Shown: positions 1 through 9,313 of the stretch, one piece after another
Numbering within the stretch: the first letter of the stretch is position 1
Layout of the letters: the number at the start of each line of letters is the position of its first letter
Source: Chara braunii
Taxonomy: Eukaryota; Streptophyta; Charophyceae; Charales; Characeae
Length of the DNA stretch: 64,000 bases
Assembly: GCA_003427395.1 (NCBI GenBank)
Contig: BFEA01000021.1
Location: 2,026,960-2,090,959 of the forward strand
Direction of reading: 5' to 3'
Position numbers and translations under genes: made by a program
The notes under the pieces: model-generated
The model's database searches: none
Told to the model about the DNA's origin: nothing
What the model saw: only the letters and a program-made list of their open reading frames with translations

Positions 1-107
1 AAAAAAAAAAAAAAAAAAAGGGTTAAAGTGCAGAAAACGGGAGATAAGGGCATAGTTCTCACACCAGGGCAGAAAACGGGAGATAAGGGCATAGTTCTCA
101 CACGAGG
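1..107. repeat. A-run and 35-bp direct duplication
   Basis: The window opens in a 19-bp A run, probably the tail of an element lying outside the window. Two identical 35-bp copies follow at 30-64 and 69-103, spaced 39 bp apart. No ORF or RNA is recognisable. Confidence 0.7.
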
Positions 108-381
108 GCTTCCCTGTATGTATCTGACTGCGATTCGCGCTCATCCTGCATGTATCTGATCGCCATTACGTCCACAGAGGAGTGGAAAATGCACGTAGGC
201 TAGTGTTAGTATGCCCCAAGCTCCCCTCAATAGGACTGAGTTCACTAGCAGTACAAATAGGCACGACACAGTGACACACTGTGACACTGGGATAACGAGC
301 ATAAGGTCATGAGGCATGGGATTCAGAGAGGGTGGGTACGGTGAGGATGGCCAGGGCCGCCCCATGCTACCACATTACTGA
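108..381. other. Unannotated interval
   Basis: Unique-looking sequence of mixed composition. Short ORFs lack recognisable domains and I see no RNA gene. Confidence 0.4.
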
Positions 382-590
382 TTAAACCACCGGTACTTGG
401 CCCAGCTATCGGCCGCGGCGCTTTCCCGTTAACCTGCCGCGCCTTTAGGGCTTCGGGGTACCGGACCTCAATGACAGGAAGCGCCAGCCAAAACAATTTT
501 GAAACGGTACACCGACGCTTCGGCAAAAATCGGCACGCAGGGGCATTCCAGGCTCGGCATCGATAGCTGGGCCAAGTACTGGTGGTTTAA
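382..590. mobile_element. MITE with 28-bp terminal inverted repeats
   Basis: The ends at 382-409 and 563-590 are inverted copies of each other with one mismatch (core GGGCCAAGTACTGGTGGTTT on the right end). The 209-bp element has no coding capacity. Both ends abut TA, so a TA target duplication is possible, but the element border is ambiguous by a few bases. A second copy lies at 10259-10415 and shares the right TIR plus about 8 bp of interior. Confidence 0.75.
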
Positions 591-653
591 TGGACATGAT
601 AGTTCATAAAGGCACTTGGAGACAGACTGGAAACTCAGACATTGATGTATACA

Positions 654-802
654 GGGACGCTGGACCCAATTTCCAGAAGGTGTTGCTCCTCACCAATAGA
701 TGGAGCCTTCAACACTGGGACCTGCTTAAGGAGGATGCTCATATCACCTCGTTAAGCAGGACTCCCGGAACGTGAAGTTTGGATTAAAAAAAAGAAAAAA
801 AA
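654..802 (+). mobile_element. Short A-tailed structured element (LINE-1 tail family), copy a
   Basis: A roughly 150-bp unit begins GGGACGCTGGACCC and ends in an A-rich tail (785-802). It folds as three hairpins: an imperfect first hairpin, a GCTCC/GGAGC hairpin (685-689 with 702-706) and a perfect 9-bp hairpin CCTGCTTAA/TTAAGCAGG (721-729 with 752-760). The layout matches the 3' end of the LINE at 27513-37678. No coding region is present. It is best read as a SINE-like element or a severely 5'-truncated LINE copy. Its target duplication is not clear. Confidence 0.6.
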
Positions 803-908
803 GGGGACTGACTTCACTACGGCGGGCGGTCAGAGAAGGCCTACGATGCCGACGTGAAAATGCCACCACCCCACCCAACCCCCCCCCTTTCCCCCCCCTT
901 CCCCCCCC

Positions 909-909
<1 letters not shown>

Positions 910-959
<50 letters not shown>
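910..959. repeat. Poly(C) tract, 50 nt
   Basis: Fifty uninterrupted C residues, preceded by broken C-rich sequence from about 850. It yields spurious poly-proline and poly-glycine ORFs. Its length may be unreliable in the assembly. Confidence 0.9.
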
Positions 960-1087
960 ACCTCTTTCCCCCGGGACCTCAGCCCACTCGTGCCGTTAGG
1001 CCGATGCCTGCCACTGGCTGTCAACCATGGGGGGAATCTCGCGTACGTCACCTTTTTGGCGAAACCGGCGGAAAAAAAGGGGATGCC

Positions 1088-1186
1088 TCTCCCCAGGTGC
1101 TAGACTAAGTGGTGTCTGCTCTTATCAGCACCACTAACACTGGTGAGGGCGAGTTTAAAAAAAAAAAAAAAAAAAGGAAAAAAAAA
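1088..1186 (+). mobile_element. Partial structured tail, copy b, with A tail
   Basis: Only the third hairpin region is retained: loop core TGCTCTTATCAGCA at 1118-1131 with flanking AGTGG/CCACT, then an A-rich tail. It is closest to the copy at 8838-8981, sharing the right arm CACTAACAC, but its left arm has diverged. Confidence 0.55.
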
Positions 1187-1249
1187 GTGTACCCTACATA
1201 CTTTCGGGTTTTCGACAATAATTATCTTTTAAATTCCAGAATCACTGTA

Positions 1250-1660
1250 CGAGCGTTGCAAATGCCAATCCCCATCCCCGGAGCTACGACACGCTGGCTG
1301 GATGACTTTGTGCTCCTAGGAGTTGCTGCCAGGCGCGGAAAGATGGACACTGCCCTTGCATATGCGGAAGAGTCCCTGCGGGGGCTATTCTGTGGACCTT
1401 ATGGAACCTCAGGAAGTCGGCAAAATATAGAGCGAAGAAACTCACCCACCTGATGGTGCGCGCAGAGGTGAACTACGCTATAAAGCTGATGATCTCTACA
1501 TATTGGTTGCTGACAGTACAGAACAGGGGGTTTCAGCCAAGAGCAATAAAGAAATACCTGGCTCGTTGGAACAGCTTTCGGGACCTGGTGACGGTGCAGA
1601 CACATCATGACAAACTGCCCACTTTGCTGTTTTCTGAGTTCTTCATCTGAGGCATCTGGC
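1250..1660 (+). pseudogene. Family-B LINE ORF2, C-terminal fragment
   Basis: The reading frames at 1260-1453 and 1453-1650 give diverged versions of the C-terminal protein seen at 3096-3686 and 55387-55913. Shared features include AYAEESLRG (versus FAHAEETIRG), MVRAEVNYAIK, and an ending rich in aromatic and basic residues. A frameshift separates the halves. It is a 5'-truncated LINE relic with no RT domain left. The real copy may extend beyond these limits into AT-rich flanks. Confidence 0.65.
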
Positions 1661-1816
1661 CTCACACATACTACTGCCAAATATCTGTGCTGCAGTTGAA
1701 GGCCTCAGGGATTTCTGTGGCTTCTTTTATTTTTGTTTCTTCTTTGGATAATAGCATTCTCGCATGTATTGCTTGATCTTATTCAATACACAATTTTTGA
1801 TATGGATTGTTTTTTT

Positions 1817-1849
<33 letters not shown>

Positions 1850-2312
1850 CAGGTGTCAGAATGGTACTTTTTTTTGGGGGGTAACTTCGGCGCAGTCACG
1901 AAAACAGTTTGTAATTGCACTTCAGGCAATCCCGCGAATACAACACACCCCCACGCGACCCCACCGGACCTGAAACGTAGGTCATATACATTCACCATTA
2001 CCGGCCCTTTTGCCTCAAGTGCAATTACAAACTCAAACCCTGACTACGCCGTAGTTTTCTCTATTTTTTTTCCATTTAAACTTTACCGGGATTTGATTGT
2101 GTTTCCCAAGTTTTCTTAGTGTTTGGTAACACTGTGTTGAAGCCACCAGCCACAAATAGGACTGCTTCTGTGGTCATTTTAGTCAATTGTTGGCTTTTTT
2201 CATTTAGGAATTAGCTCACAAGGTCTTTCGTAGCATGCTACAACCTGTACTGGATAATCTGTGACATTTGTCCTTTCATGTGGTTGCTGTGATACCCCCT
2301 ATGGGTTCGGCC
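1661..2312. other. AT-rich interval with T runs, no gene seen
   Basis: Contains long T tracts around 1810-1850 and short ORFs with no recognisable domain. It may include 3' UTR of the preceding LINE fragment. Confidence 0.4.
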
Positions 2313-2386
2313 GGTGATGCCGGGATCACCTCAACTTTGTTAAGGGACGCCGAGCCATGTTCTCGGCCTTTGGAAAAAAAAAAAAA
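2313..2386 (+). mobile_element. A-tailed retroelement end with hairpin 1, copy e
   Basis: TTAAGGGACGCCGAG is followed by a loop and CTCGGC (hairpin GCCGAG/CTCGGC), then an A run at 2374-2386. A separate perfect stem GGTGAT/ATCACC lies just upstream at 2313-2330. The hairpin sits directly before poly(A), as in the family-B LINE end at 3941-4015. The body of the element is not recognisable. Confidence 0.5.
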
Positions 2387-2964
2387 GGGTCAAAAAATAA
2401 ATAAAAATAAAAATGATGCCCACCCCCCCTAATTTTTTTTTGGGGGGGCGCGTCAAAATTGCAACTCTCCTACAGTGTTGCCGCTTCTCCAAACGGCCGA
2501 TAAAAAAAAGGAAAAGCAGAGATCCTCTTGAACATTCATTATGCTCTGGCATCATGCACTACCAGAGGAATGTGCTGGCTCCAATCCAGTGGTAAGGCGC
2601 ATGCACCTGTTACTTTCTACTGCTTTTCGTTTTCTTTTTCACAACCAAAACCACTTTTCTCATTTTTGCAAAAATGCCAACAAATGGCCAAAAAAAAAAA
2701 AAATTAAGGCCTAAAAACAGTGTCACACAGAACTGTTTTTATGTTTGAAACGTGTAAGGATTTTAGAGGAAGCATCGTTCCACCTCGCCCTAATGACGAC
2801 GAAATGGAAGTCCCCGACGTTTCCGCATTTCTGTTGTGTAGGGTCCATCCTTAAAGGTTAAGTGCCGCCCAGCCATTTGTTGCAAAATCTCAAGGGCGCC
2901 TCCGGAGGTGACTTGAAACTGAAGGGCGCAACCCTGCAAAATGCGGAATACACTCGGATACCAG
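2387..2964. other. No gene recognised
   Basis: Low-complexity A and T runs and short ORFs without domains. Confidence 0.4.
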
Positions 2965-3052
2965 CCGGGCCGCCCGGGTCACCCTTTTTTCCCGGGCGGC
3001 CCGGTCACACAAGGACCAAGGAAGGTCCCAGCAAAAAAAAAAAAAAAAAAAC
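2965..3052 (+). repeat. 14-bp GC-rich inverted repeat followed by A tail
   Basis: A perfect 14-bp inverted repeat (2965-2978 with 2991-3004) encloses a 12-nt loop. A second small hairpin GGACC/GGTCC follows, then about 19 A residues. The hairpins-then-A-tail layout resembles the structured retroelement ends elsewhere in the window, but sequence identity to them is weak. Confidence 0.5.
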
Positions 3053-4015
3053 TATGTTATGCAGAAAAACGAACTGAACAACTTGGAAGAAATTTATGGA
3101 TTTGGTGGTGAGCAAGCACGCAAGCTTGCTCTGGTTGTTGATGCATTTGGCACTACCGACTAACACTTGGTGTGCTAGAAGAACAGCAAAGGCTACCCCT
3201 GAATGTGGTTTGTGTTCGGGCACACGGATGGAGGATATCCAGCACTTCGTATTAAACTGTGATCTTTCAAGGCCATTTTGGGATTGGTGGAGACAGTCGG
3301 GTGTCCCGATCCCTTGTGTAGATTCCGGTTGGGAGGATGAGTTTATCCTTCTGGGAACAGCTGCCAGGAGAACTACCCCACAGATTCAATTTGCCCATGC
3401 GGAAGAAACCATCAGAGGAGCCATTCTATGGACACTCTGGAATCTCAGAAATGAGAGATTGAGAAAGAATGAGCATTTAACACCGCCGATGGTTAGAGCT
3501 GAAATTAAAAATGAGATCAAACAAGCAATATCGGCAGATTGGGAATATCGGGTCCAGAAAAAAGGCTTCTCGGCCAAGGCTGTCAAATGGTTTGGGAACA
3601 GATGGGGGAACTTTTCGGGACTGATTACAGTGGACACAGTCCAGGATGGTACATGCCTCATGGTGTTTTCTAACTTTTTTGTATAATTTTCTGGGTGTTA
3701 CTTTCTTCCTTTTGTTTTGATTTGGACTTTTAGTTGTGGCCGGTTCTGTTAGGTTAATGCTTTGTTTGAGATAGGAAGAAGTGTTTGTTAGATTAGATGG
3801 GGCAATACTTTGAATAGGTTAATCCTGGTTTTGAATGATTGGACTTGACAGAGTGATCCCTTGGATTGAGTCCTGACTGTGGTCGGGATGGGATTGGCCA
3901 GGAGTGCCTTCCCCAGCCTGCAAGGCCACAGTGTTCATGTAAGGGACGCCGGACCCGCTTTCCGGCAATATACATAAAGACGGAGCTTGTTTTTGTGTTA
4001 AAAAAAAAAAAAAAA
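3053..4015 (+). mobile_element. 5'-truncated family-B LINE with A tail
   Basis: The 3' end of a LINE: ORF2 C-terminus (3096-3686), about 255 bp of 3' UTR, the hairpin GCCGG/CCGGC within GGGACGCCGGACCC (3944-3966), then poly(A) (4000-4015). It is truncated before the RT domain, as expected for incomplete target-primed reverse transcription. I could not identify a target-site duplication. Confidence 0.7.
3096..3686 (+). pseudogene. Family-B LINE ORF2 C-terminal fragment with zinc finger
   Basis: Open for 196 residues. It carries CGLCSGTRMEDIQHFVLNC, which matches the C-x2-C...H-x4-C zinc finger found after the RT of many plant LINEs (zf-RVT type), then a conserved stretch including AHAEETIRGAILWTLWNLRN. 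The RT and endonuclease are absent, so it cannot act alone. It aligns with 55387-55913 over nearly its full length. The ATG at 3096 is internal to the original ORF2. Confidence 0.75.
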
Positions 4016-4690
4016 CTTTTGCCTCAAGGTCACATCGAATTTCCTTTACAAAATTTGGACCATTTCTCGATTTACGCGTGACACTGTCATCCTTGCGCAG
4101 GGGCCAGAACGCGCTGCCGGGGCGGGCACTAGCAGCGGCGCATCGCTAAGTGGTGCTGAGTGCCCGAAGTTGCTGGCGCTAGAGCTAGGTAGGGTTTTGC
4201 CCAGGCGATGGCCACCATACCTAGTCGGCTCTAGCGGCCCACGGCGACCATGTCTATGCGTTGTGGATGTGGAGCTTGTCCAGCATGCCCTGAGGAGGAG
4301 TGCCTGCTGGTGGTGGGTGTGGCGCGTTGCGTGTGATAAATGGATGACTTGGAGCGCTGGTGCATCCCCTCCTATTATACGCTATATGCAACCAAGATCA
4401 GGGCGCGATTGGCGCTGAGCTGGTCTCAGATATGGAGCTTTATTTTTCAACAATACATTGATATTGCCAAGTTTTTTTTTCCATCGAGACGGATGCAACC
4501 TTCCTTGATTAGCACGGATTGGTTTCCTTCTGTACGCTGAGTTGCTTGGCCAGGGGAATTATGGTTTCCCATACGTCTTGTTCCTTTGCGGCCAAGGAAA
4601 ACTATGTGCTGACTTGCTGAAGACAAGTGGTCTTGATATCTTGTTTCATCTTATTGCTGCTTTAGGCAAAAATATAAATTGCATGGCTAC
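4016..4690. other. No gene recognised
   Basis: GC-rich sequence (4090-4330) followed by AT-rich sequence. ORFs here have no domain I can name. Confidence 0.4.
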
Positions 4691-5272
4691 GATCCGGACG
4701 TCCGGACCATCGTCCAGACGGTCTAGATTCAGTCCTGACTCCAGACGTCTGGTCTGGAAGGTCCAGATCTGCCAAATTTTGAGGAAAAAAAAAAAAAAAA
4801 AAACGGTCCAGGACCCTTCCCCATTGAGGAGCCAAGCCCTCAAAATTGTTTTGGGGGTTTTTCAGGCCCGTTTATGCTTTTTTGGGGGGTCCGGACATGC
4901 TCTCTCTCTATAATAATTTATTAGACAACCCGAAATTTTTAATTATTAATAATGCATTACCTTTTATCAGTTTTTAAAGTCTTTTTTAAAGCTTTTTATA
5001 GTTTTTGACGTTTAACTCAAGTTTGGTTAGGAATTCTGACATGACACTGAGGCAAAAGTGGTTTGCATTGTTATTCTGCATAACATTTTTTTTTTTTCAG
5101 TGTTTTTTTTTTTTTTTTAATGGTCCGGACATTTCCGGACCTGTCCAAACATCCGGACCGTCCGGATCCTCCCATGTCCGGGGGTCCGGAAATGTCCGGA
5201 ATTCCGGACGTCCGGAAACTACCCACACGGGTCCGGTTCCATGTCCGGAAATGTCCAGGTCCGGGCCCGGCA
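4690..5272. repeat. TCCGGA-rich clusters
   Basis: The palindrome TCCGGA and near-variants recur densely at about 4690-4770 (with AGACGTCT variants) and 5122-5270. An A-run and T-rich spacer lies between them. There is no ORF of note. Confidence 0.7.
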
Positions 5273-5283
5273 TAGCCATGATA

Positions 5284-5372
5284 AATTGGTTTACGTGCCT
5301 TTTTTTAGATTGAGTTCATTTGGGTTAGGGTGGGTAACCGGGCCTTTAGAATTCGTAGAAAACCCTGGGGGT
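5284..5372 (+). repeat. Dispersed repeat, uninterrupted copy
   Basis: A unit with TTTACGTG, AGATTGAGT, GGGTTAGGGTGGGTAAC and GTAGAAAACCCTG. The same unit recurs at 5651-5680 joined to 6230-6294, where it is split by a MITE. This copy therefore represents the empty site. Confidence 0.75.
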
Positions 5373-5528
5373 TGGTCCCACCAGCAGAGAGGATTGGACC
5401 AAATGCCTGAGACTGGACGTGTTTATGGAGATGTGCAGGAAATCGAGATTGAACTGCTTTTCCACATGTCTGCTTAAAACACATCCAGATTCAGGAGCTC
5501 GATCCTATCCTTTTTGCTAGTGGGACCT
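5373..5528. mobile_element. Foldback MITE, GGTCCCAC family, copy 1
   Basis: The termini are TGGTCCCACCAGCAGAGAGG and an inverted partner ending GCTAGTGGGACC. The interior shares AAATCGAGATTGAACTGCTTTT with the copy at 19354-19518 (reverse orientation). It is non-coding. Confidence 0.6.
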
Positions 5529-5843
5529 CGGGCCTGATCAGTTTGTTTTTATCCGTTGTTGTTGCTGGCTTTTCGTTCCCATTCACAGTCGGCGGTGTTT
5601 TTTTTGGAATTAAAAAAAAGAAAGGATTGCCGTTTTAGGCAAAAATAAAAATAGGTTTACGTGTCTTTTGTGAGATTGAGGGCGTCGTTAGACACTCCTT
5701 ACAAGTTCCTTGCGCCACAAGGAATTTTCCTTGTGGCTCGTAAGGGAATTTGGGCTCTTCGTTCCACCTGTCCTCCGGGACGTCGAGGACATTTCCTAAG
5801 ACTGATGTCAGAAAGAAAAAGAAGAGAAAAAAAAAAAACAGTT

Positions 5844-5861
5844 GTCCTTTCGGACATCCGT

Positions 5862-5893
<32 letters not shown>

Positions 5894-5929
5894 GGCCCCT
5901 GCGCAGGGATGACACGCATAAATCGAGAA
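5844..5929 (+). ncRNA. U6: U6 snRNA retrocopy (pseudogene)
   Basis: The sequence follows U6 from the 5' stem-loop (GTCCTTTCGGACATCC) through ACAGAGA, the catalytic AGC triad context and the CACGCATAAATCGAGAA region. The genuine 3' tail is missing and replaced by an A run. The flanks share A-run plus CAGTT (left ends near 5843, right ends near 5942), which looks like a target-site duplication. It is therefore a LINE-mobilised copy rather than a functional gene. I see no TATA box or upstream element at the expected spacing. Confidence 0.85.
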
Positions 5930-6040
5930 AAAAAAACAGTTGTGCTTCAGGCCTTCAGCCAATAGGGTGCCGCCACGATCCAGATTCTCAGCTGTAACGT
6001 CTATCTACCCATGTGCCCTCTCCTCTCCGTGAAACGCGGA

Positions 6041-6086
6041 TTCCTTGTGCCCAAGGGACCTCGCGAGGTCCCTTGGGCACAAGGAA
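6041..6086. repeat. 46-bp perfect palindrome
   Basis: Both arms are identical inverted copies centred between 6063 and 6064, with no spacer. It lies inside the MITE at 5681-6229. Confidence 0.9.
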
Positions 6087-6229
6087 GAAATGGCTGGGGC
6101 CACAAGGATGCCACAAGGAATTTTCGTTGTGGTGTTTTCACATGTCTTTTCCAATTTCGTCCCCAAGGACAGGTGGAACTAACGCGTCCTTGTGGATTTC
6201 ACGTCCCCAAGGAGTGTCTAACGACGCGC

Positions 6230-6300
6230 TGAGTCCATCAGGGTTAGGGTGGGTAACTGGGCCCTGGGAATTAGTAGAAAACCCTGATCATTGGTTGAGT
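6230..6300 (+). repeat. Dispersed repeat, right half of split copy
   Basis: It continues the unit interrupted at 5680: GGGTTAGGGTGGGTAAC, then GTAGAAAACCCTG. Confidence 0.7.
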
Positions 6301-6940
6301 ATTTCGATAGGGTAGTGATGATTGGTAGAGTTTCTTTTGGAAGACAGTGGTTTTTCTACAGGGGAGGGACTCCACCCAAGGAAGCGGGATTGGAGACCTT
6401 GCCACCCCTGAATTTGCAGCTTGCTGATATAATTTTGTTTCTGCCTTGGGCACTGGGACCTAATATATATATATACATATTTTTCTTATTTCTTTTGCCC
6501 GGCCGGGCAAGTGGTCCCAGGCCACTCTGGTAACCTGCGTAATACACGTTTTTTTCTTTTTTTCTTTTTTTTTTGGGTTGCCAAGCGGCGAGTGGTTCTG
6601 ACATCAACACGCCAGCCGTCAAGTTTCAAGGGCAGCGGTCTCTAGGGTTCCGTGTAGGGGTTGTGGAACGAAAAATCAACTAAAGGGTAAATTAATCACG
6701 ATCCCCAGGTAAGGACGCCCTTATTACAATGTAAGGATTCTATAGTGGTGTGGAATGAGGCCCTGAGGCCCAAGAAGCTTGAAAAAGCTTTTGACACCAG
6801 GTAGGCGCAGAAAAGCCCCATCCGTCATTTAAACCGAAAAAAAAAGAAAACTCCGTCAAATCCACTCGCACTGGTACCCCATGCAGTTGGGGTCCCGCTC
6901 ACCTGGTCCTGGGTGGCATGGCCATGTGGGCCCAGCTGTG
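6301..6940. other. No gene recognised
   Basis: Mixed sequence with a short TA run near 6461-6475 and A/T tracts. Short ORFs carry no recognisable domains. Confidence 0.4.
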
Positions 6941-6964
6941 CGGGTCTTGTGGCCTAGCTCTCGC

Positions 6965-7690
6965 GATTTGTTACTTCCGTCCGGTGAACTGTGACAGCTG
7001 CGTGGGCCCCGGTGACACCTCTTGCCTCTCCTTTGCTCCTTTGCTCCCCTTGTTTCCTCACGCCATCTTTCTTTCTTTCTTGTTTCTTGTTTCTTCACCC
7101 CATCTTTCTTTTCTTTTTTATTTTATAAAAGGTCATTCCATTGTATGCCAGAAAGCGGGTCCGGCGACCCTCACATATAACCGCAGCAATGTAGGGCTGG
7201 GAAAAGCACTCCCGAGTCCCGACCAATCCCATCCCTGACCGCAGCCAAAAACTCTCAAACCTTAACTACTCGTCCCCAACCGCAGCAAACAAATTCAATC
7301 AAAGGTTGTTCAAACCCTAACTGCTTGCCACAACCAAACCCAGAAATCCTCAAGCCATACTACCGCAGTTTCTACTAATATTAGAACATGCCCAAAATCA
7401 AATCCTATCAGAGCGCAAAACCAAACTTCTAAAGAGCAACTCCTTCTCATCTCCAAATTCTACTAGTTATCCTGCCCACGTGTCTCAAAAAAACGAATAA
7501 CAAAAATCAAACCCTCTAATACTCCACCGAATCCCTTTCTTTCTTTCTTGTTTCTTCGCCACCTAGCTCTCTGGATGTATTACTTCTGTCTGGTGAACTG
7601 TGACAGCTCCGTGGGCCCGGGTGACACCTCTTGCCTCTCCTTCGCTCCCCTTGTTTCCTCACCCCATCTTCTTTCTTTCTTGTTTCAACA
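6965..7690. repeat. Direct repeat pair of about 100 bp
   Basis: A segment containing GGTGAACTGTGACAGCT and GGTGACACCTCTTGCCTCTC occurs near 6980-7060 and again near 7588-7665. Each copy is followed by a TTTCTTTCTTGTTTC tract. The 7111-7544 interval between them holds no gene I recognise. Confidence 0.65.
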
Positions 7691-7741
7691 ACCATTTCAT
7701 CAAAATGGACATTTTTTATTTTTTGAACGAAATTGAAACTG

Positions 7742-8686
7742 TGAGGCCACTGCCTCTAAGAGCCTCATAAGGCCCCAATTTTGCAGCCCGTCGGCCGCCC
7801 TAAGTGAAGGCAGGCTCGACGAGGCCCTCAGGGCCTTCTTCCAGGCTACCACGCAACTCAGGGAAATTCAGGCAGTTGCACAGCGCCAGTTGGTTAAGTG
7901 AACCCAGGCCCTGGGCCGCCTGTGTGAATGTACAAGCAGCAGGCCCTGGGCTGGATACGGGTACCGGGCCAAACACAGGCCGAAAGCAGTTGGGCACATG
8001 CAACCACTTCAGGCCCAAGGCCTGCTCTCCTCGTGCTGGGCCTCAGGCTACCGGGGCCTACTGGAAGCTTCCTGGACTGGACGCAGGCAGGCCACTTCGA
8101 TATAGGGAAGGGCCTGCCTCCTCATTCAGCATTCGGGTGCTGGCTGCATGCTGCGCAAGCGCTGCTGCTGCGCTATTTGCTGGCTGGCGCCTACGCTCTC
8201 ACGGGCGAGCAGGGAAGGAGCGGGCAGCCATAGGTCCATAGCCGAGCTGCTCCGCTGTGAGCTGGGTGTGGCGCAGGGTGGTCCTTGGGTGCTAGTGGCA
8301 TCTGTGAGTTGGGGAACGAGGTTGTGAGTGTAGCGCGAGACATACCTGGTGCGGGCCATACCTGGTGCTGGAAGCGTGCGACATTGGTCGCCATATGCTC
8401 GTACTTCGGGAATGCTGTTGATGTCATCTTTCGGCTTCGTAGTATAGGCTAGATAGGATCTGCCACATGTAGTCTGGGCGCCGAGCGCCAGATAGGATAT
8501 CAACTCTGGTTCTTCGTTGATGATGATGGGACTATTTCAGCATTGTCAATTATGAACTCTTGGTTTGTTCTTATTTGGTGATTCTCGCGATGCAATGCTG
8601 CTGTTGGTTCAAGGTCAAGACTATCTGGACTCATATGTATGATGCTGTTTGATTGCTGACGTTCGCTATTGCTCATCTTCCTTGCA
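7742..8686. mobile_element. 945-bp TG...CA insertion with 6-bp target duplication
   Basis: The insertion starts TGAGGCC and ends TTGCA. AAACTG is duplicated on both sides (7736-7741 and 8687-8692). Joining the flanks restores the foldback arm. TG...CA ends suggest a solo LTR, though a 6-bp duplication is slightly longer than the usual 4-5 bp and a 5-bp reading is possible. No internal ORF resembles a retroelement protein. Confidence 0.55.
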
Positions 8687-8837
8687 AAACTGAGTTTTTT
8701 TCAACTTTTTTGGCCGAAAACTCAGTCTAAATTTGCTGCTCTTGAGGGTCCGGCGTTTTTAAAACGTTGGACCCCTGTATGTATTTGGACCTAGCTGGAG
8801 ACCAGATACATTTATCCCACATTTATCACTGTAATAT

Positions 8838-8981
8838 GGGACGCTGGACCCGGTTTCCAGCAGGTGATGCTCCCCATCAATAGATGGAGCCTCTGCCTAG
8901 GTGTTAGTGGTGTCCGCTCTTATCAGCAGCACTAACACTGGTGGGGGCGTTTTTTAAAAAGAAAAAAGAAAAAAAAAAAAC
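8838..8981 (+). mobile_element. Short A-tailed structured element, copy c
   Basis: It has the same three-hairpin layout as copy a and the LINE-1 tail: GCTGG/CCAGC, GCTCC/GGAGC (8869-8873 with 8886-8890) and a perfect 9-bp stem GTGTTAGTG/CACTAACAC (8901-8909 with 8930-8938). The stem encloses the conserved core GCTCTTATCAGC, and an A-rich tail follows. It is located in the loop of the family F foldback. Confidence 0.65.
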
Positions 8982-9173
8982 ATCCATGGGGGGGACCGCC
9001 CTTGATGTATCTGGTCTCAAGCTAGGTCCAGATACATACAGGGGGTCCAACGTTTTAAAAACGCCGGACCCTCAAGAGCAACAAATTTAGACAGAGTTTT
9101 CAGCCAAAAAAGTTGCAAAAACTCAGTTTCAATTTCGTCCAAAAAATAAAAAATGTCCATTTTGACAAAATGG

Positions 9174-9282
9174 CAGTTTTTCTTGTTTCTTCACCCCATC
9201 TTTCTTTCTTTCTTGTTTCTTGTTTCCTCTCTACGTTTTGTGGCTTTTGCCCTCTTTTTTTTTTTTTTTGCCTTTTCTTTTT

Positions 9283-9313
<31 letters not shown>

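Larger units (their letters stand above)
5681..6229. mobile_element. 549-bp foldback MITE inserted in a dispersed repeat
   Basis: Near-terminal inverted repeats share GCGTCGTTAGACACTCCTT (left 5682-5700, inverted right 6210-6228). TGAG flanks both sides (5677-5680 and 6230-6233). Repeat sequence on either side joins up to match the uninterrupted copy at 5284-5372, so the insertion is supported by an empty site. Further inverted segments and a 46-bp palindrome lie inside. A U6 retrocopy sits within it. Confidence 0.8.
7692..9173. mobile_element. Long foldback MITE, family F copy 1, carrying two insertions
   Basis: The outer ends (7692-7741 and inverted 9123-9173) are about 50 bp with about three mismatches. 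The arms continue inward as an inverted repeat of about 120 bp (8687-8820 with 9000-9130). A 945-bp TG...CA insertion splits the left arm, and an A-tailed structured element occupies the loop. Without them the element would be about 0.4 kb. A smaller relative lies at 14275-14540. It is non-coding. Confidence 0.75.

Noticed and set aside
830-1108. Poly-Pro and poly-Gly proteins
   Set aside because: Translation of poly(C)/poly(G) only.
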